From the NCBI RefSeq assembly GCF_021655075.1, contig NZ_PPXX01000005.1:1-34997 (forward strand): a DNA stretch of 34,997 nt, given 5' to 3'. The translations under genes and the position numbers were made by a program. Numbering within the stretch: position 1 is the first letter of the stretch; each line of letters begins with the position of its first letter. The notes under the pieces are model-generated. The model was not told the DNA's origin, made no database searches, and was given only the letters and a program-made list of their open reading frames with translations. Below, one piece after another: positions 32,551 to 34,997 of this stretch. The DNA comes from Clostridium sp. Cult2 (GTDB lineage Bacteria > Bacillota > Clostridia > Tissierellales > Tepidimicrobiaceae).

Positions 32551-33315
32551 TCATTCTAATAGATATAAAAACTCTTCAGCCAACTCAGTATAGGCCTCCG
32601 CTCCCTTTGATTTAGAATCATAATCAATAACAGATAATCCATAACTTGGAGCTTCAGCTAATCTTACATTACGAGGTATAATGGAAGTATATACTTTTCC
32701 TTTAAAATATTTTTTTACTTCATCTACAACTTGAATTGATAAGTTAGTTCTACCATCGAACATACTTAAGACAACACCTTCAATTTCAAGTTCTGGGTTT
32801 AAACTTCTTTTCACTAACATTATAGTATCTACCAATTGGCTTACACCTTCTAGAGCATAATATTCGCATTGGATAGGCACTAACACACTATGTGAAGCTG
32901 ATAAACCGTTTATACTCAATAATCCTAAAGATGGAGGACAATCAATTAATACGAAATCATAATTATCTTCAATTTCCTCTAAAGACCTTTTTAAAGCTAA
33001 TTCTCTTCCTTTCATGTTTATTAGTTCAATCTCTGCTCCAGCTAAATCTACATTTGATGGTATAATATCCACATTTTCTGCAGTAGTTTCTTTTACAATT
33101 TGCTTTAAACTAACACCATTAATCAACCCATCATAAACTGATAATTGTAAACTATTTTTATCGACGCCTAATCCGCTAGTAGCATTTCCTTGAGGGTCTA
33201 CATCTACAATTAGTATTTTTTTATTCAGTTTTCCCAAGGCAGCCGCTAAATTTATTACTGTAGTGGTTTTACCAACACCACCTTTTTGATTAAATATGGT
33301 AATTATCCTCCCCAT
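32551..33315 (-). CDS. parA: Chromosome-partitioning ATPase ParA/Soj
   Basis: Deviant-Walker ATPase that binds DNA as an ATP dimer and moves ParB-parS complexes; in Bacillus Soj also regulates DnaA. Seen: 254 residues. The start is ATG 33315 (GAGGTGATTAT directly upstream; the frame is open 7 codons further). Motifs are the deviant Walker A NQKGGVGKTT, then DVDPQGNATSGLG (motif A'), LIDCPPSLGLLSINGL (Walker B), and the C-terminal IIPRNVRLAEAPSYGLSV. All are intact. It is the first gene of parA-parB; parS site 2 lies upstream. Confidence 0.97.
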   Translation of the reverse strand: MGRIITIFNQKGGVGKTTTVINLAAALGKLNKKILIVDVDPQGNATSGLGVDKNSLQLSVYDGLINGVSLKQIVKETTAENVDIIPSNVDLAGAEIELINMKGRELALKRSLEEIEDNYDFVLIDCPPSLGLLSINGLSASHSVLVPIQCEYYALEGVSQLVDTIMLVKRSLNPELEIEGVVLSMFDGRTNLSIQVVDEVKKYFKGKVYTSIIPRNVRLAEAPSYGLSVIDYDSKSKGAEAYTELAEEFLYLLE

Positions 33316-33398
33316 ATAATCACCTCGCATATACACTTTTTATACAAATGCTTTATTATATGATATCAGATTAGAAGTATAAAATGAAATAATTTTAG

Positions 33399-33440
33399 AA
33401 ATAAAAATAAATGTTTCACGTGAAACATTTATTTTTATTT
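33399..33440. promoter_or_regulatory. parS centromere site 2 inside a 42-bp perfect palindrome
   Basis: The exact parS TGTTTCACGTGAAACA (33412-33427) is extended on both sides by AAATAAAAATAAA and its mirror TTTATTTTTATTT, so all 42 bp are self-complementary. It lies 70 nt past the end of the upstream membrane-protein gene. The T-rich arm suggests that the RNA hairpin could also end that transcript. Confidence 0.93.
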
Positions 33441-33508
33441 GAAACCATATCTTAAAATTTAATGATAAACCTCCATTAAAATTGCCCTAAACAGACATAA
33501 ATTCTATT

Positions 33509-33976
33509 TTATATGTCCATTCCAGAAAGCATAACAAAGATTTCTACAAGAACCACATAGAAGGTAGCAAAATAATATAACCAGGACCGTTTTGTTTTAT
33601 TAAGATAAAAAATAACAGCACCAACAATAATTGCTCCAATTACCCACACTAAAACAGGCCAACGATAAAACTGTACTCCTACTTCTGTTAAAACAACTAT
33701 TAGAGGCATTGTAAAATAAGTTGCCTTGGTGAGATCTTTTAGTGGTCTTGTTAAAACAAACCATGAAAGCAAAAGTACAAAGATAATATATACATAATGC
33801 CATGAAAAAGGAATTAATCTTGCGTTGTCAAAATCAGTAACAAATCTCATCACTATCATACTATAAACCATTCTTACAAGACCGGCCAGTATAAATGCCA
33901 GATTAAACAATATAAACCCGACTCCAACAATGACAAACATATATAAAATATTTTTTTGCCATGTTTTCAATTTCAT
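33509..33976 (-). CDS. Integral membrane protein of unknown function
   Basis: Seen: 155 residues with five likely membrane helices (about 10-38, 58-76, 85-102, 107-124, 130-152) and short loops. The first extracytoplasmic loop carries FVTDFDNARLIPFSWHYV. There is no signal peptide or known catalytic motif. The start is ATG 33976, with AAGGA about 8 nt upstream. It is on the same strand as the small membrane protein and the GNAT gene upstream (49 nt gap), so the three may form a unit. It lies next to parAB, but nothing in the sequence ties it to chromosome partition. Family not recognised. Confidence 0.8.
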   Translation of the reverse strand: MKLKTWQKNILYMFVIVGVGFILFNLAFILAGLVRMVYSMIVMRFVTDFDNARLIPFSWHYVYIIFVLLLSWFVLTRPLKDLTKATYFTMPLIVVLTEVGVQFYRWPVLVWVIGAIIVGAVIFYLNKTKRSWLYYFATFYVVLVEIFVMLSGMDI

Positions 33977-34025
33977 CTTATATTCCTTCTTTCTATGATT
34001 TCATATAACCCATTTCTAACTCATA

Positions 34026-34343
34026 TTAATATGAATTGAGAAATTCACCAACGACTTGAGCTATTGCAAAGTATATAGCCGCAACACCTAACAAAATACA
34101 AACAAATATCAATAACGATTTATCTTTATATTTTATTGTTGCTATTAATCCAGCTATTAAAGAAATAATGGCTGATGCAAGAGCAGCTAATGTCATTATA
34201 GCTAAAGGCATATTGTCAAAAAATCTTCCATTGTCATTTTTAGGCAATCTCTGATTTATGGTAATTATATTAATAATAATTACTAAAACAAAAGATATAA
34301 CTATAAATATTATTGAATTTTTGCCTTGTTTTATCCTGGGCAT
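34026..34343 (-). CDS. Small membrane protein of unknown function
   Basis: Seen: 105 residues. A basic N-terminus (MPRIKQGKN), a first helix (about 10-28, IIFIVISFVLVIIINIITI), a polar extracytoplasmic loop (QRLPKNDNGRFFDNM), a second helix (about 46-69) and a third (about 77-97). Three-helix layout with no conserved motif that I know. The ATG at 34343 has no clear ribosome site. It starts 20 nt after the GNAT stop codon, so translation may be coupled to it. Unknown function. Confidence 0.75.
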   Translation of the reverse strand: MPRIKQGKNSIIFIVISFVLVIIINIITINQRLPKNDNGRFFDNMPLAIMTLAALASAIISLIAGLIATIKYKDKSLLIFVCILLGVAAIYFAIAQVVGEFLNSY

Positions 34344-34363
34344 AAATAATTACTTAACTATTA

Positions 34364-34813
34364 TTATGTTCCTAAAATCATAGTTGATGAAGATTTTATT
34401 TCATCAAAACCATTCATTAAATAAAATCTATAGGCTGGAAATTCTTTGATCGTATTTAACATGATAGAATCAATATCTTTATTTTTTAATTCTAATGTGA
34501 TTTTCTTAATAAGCTGTCTTCCTATTCCTTTTCCTTGCATATCTGGCCTAATACAAATATCCTCTATCTTAAAATAATCTTTCCCAATAGATGGCATAAT
34601 AATCCCTATTGCAAAACCAATAGTTTGGTGTCCTTTTAACACAACCCAACCAATATAAATATTGTTTAAAGTAAACTTTTTCAAAAACTCCCTAACTTTA
34701 TCTAAGTCATAGGTTTCATTCCAAGGTTCTTTTGAATAGGCATCACCAAATATATTAACGCAATTATCTATATCCTCTTCTGTCATATTTCTAATCAACA
34801 ATTTGAATTTCAC
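34364..34813 (-). CDS. GNAT-family N-acetyltransferase
   Basis: Transfers an acetyl group from acetyl-CoA to an amine; substrate unknown. Seen: 149 residues covering the whole fold. LIRNMTEEDIDNCVNIFGDA is strand 1 and helix 1, DICIRPDMQGKGIGRQLI is the acetyl-CoA motif (Q-x-x-G-x-G), and PAYRFYLMNGFDEI is the C-terminal motif. The listed start is GTG 34813, which overlaps the only GAGG; TTG 34801 is 11 nt downstream of that site and is a possible true start (the fold would remain whole). It is first on its strand; the 184 nt upstream to the window end hold no gene I can see. Confidence 0.88.
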   Translation of the reverse strand: MKFKLLIRNMTEEDIDNCVNIFGDAYSKEPWNETYDLDKVREFLKKFTLNNIYIGWVVLKGHQTIGFAIGIIMPSIGKDYFKIEDICIRPDMQGKGIGRQLIKKITLELKNKDIDSIMLNTIKEFPAYRFYLMNGFDEIKSSSTMILGT

Positions 34814-34915
34814 CTCGCAAAATAAATAAAAAATTTATCCAATTATGGTTTATATCTTCATCTCTCTCTCCTCCAGATTATATTTTTATGATTATATGAA
34901 TTAATCCGAAGAATT

Positions 34916-34937
34916 CCTATACCAATCCTATACCAAT
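34916..34937. repeat. Perfect tandem duplication of 11 bp
   Basis: CCTATACCAAT occurs twice in a row about 100 bp upstream of the GNAT gene. The 11-bp period would put both copies on one face of the helix. Just to the right TGAACA and TGTTCA form a loose inverted repeat. A regulator site is possible; nothing more can be said. Confidence 0.5.
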
Positions 34938-34997
34938 TTAATAAATTGAACATTTTATAAAGATTGTTCATTAACTGGTAAATTTTTTAAATATTTT

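Noticed and set aside
34940-34975. TGAACA/TGTTCA inverted repeat as a LexA-type operator
   Set aside because: The spacing is too wide and the half-sites do not match a Firmicute LexA box; AT-rich chance match.
1-34997. CRISPR arrays, tRNA/rRNA genes, insertion sequences, prophage or a DnaA-box cluster
   Set aside because: No regularly spaced repeats, no CCA-type tRNA cloverleaf, no transposase or integrase and no dense TTATCCACA boxes were seen; the replication origin itself appears to lie outside.

Overview
This window is ordinary chromosomal DNA from a low-GC (by eye about 30 %), endospore-forming Firmicute of the Clostridia/Tissierellia type. The evidence is the WalRK cluster with YycH/YycI, the spore genes yyaC and ytaF, soj/spo0J-type parAB with exact parS sites, strong AGGAGG ribosome sites and many GTG/TTG starts. 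I see no phage, insertion sequence, CRISPR array, rRNA or tRNA. The genus cannot be fixed from sequence alone.

Left part (1-11.9 kb, nearly all minus strand). A long cell-envelope and stress block reads, in transcription order, walR-walK-secreted protein-yycH-yycI-walJ-htrA, then a 55-aa CxxH/CxxC zinc protein, rtcB, surE, rubrerythrin and rlmH. In Bacillus the Wal operon runs to htrA and rlmH. Here a secreted protein of unknown function sits between walK and yycH, and a zinc/RNA-repair/oxidative-stress group sits between htrA and rlmH. The far left has a broken small secreted-protein gene and the start of a DUF4258 gene.

Middle (11.9-16.3 kb, plus strand). A sigma-A promoter drives a yybP-ykoY manganese riboswitch with an overlapping intrinsic terminator. 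Behind it lie a P-type cation ATPase (probable Mn2+ exporter) and a subtilisin-like protease.

16.3-21.2 kb (minus). A sigma-54 amino-acid module: an NSS-family Na+/amino-acid symporter and an ornithine-cyclodeaminase-family enzyme lie behind a consensus -24/-12 promoter, followed by a PAS-PAS-AAA+-Fis activator gene. A long non-coding stretch upstream holds a possible small-protein remnant.

21.2-31.6 kb. A LysM-G5-M23 peptidoglycan hydrolase has an exact WalR box in its promoter region, which links it to the Wal system at the left of the window. Then come yyaC with a sigma-F-like promoter, a 49-aa orphan gene, a lipid kinase, DUF4446, a cysteine-desulfurase-family enzyme, a cyclodeaminase/cyclohydrolase, Na+/alanine and Na+/Ca2+ transporters, ytaF and a PhzF-family enzyme.

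Right end (31.6-35 kb). parB and parA with two perfect parS sites show that the replication origin is probably near. Two unknown membrane proteins and a GNAT acetyltransferase follow.

No wholly new multi-gene system stands out. The most interesting points are regulatory: the parB leader, in which a hairpin separates the ribosome site from the start; the parS embedded in a 42-bp palindrome; the sigma-54 module with a GIFTGA activator; the WalR box; the Mn switch; and several small or broken genes that automatic annotation would miss.
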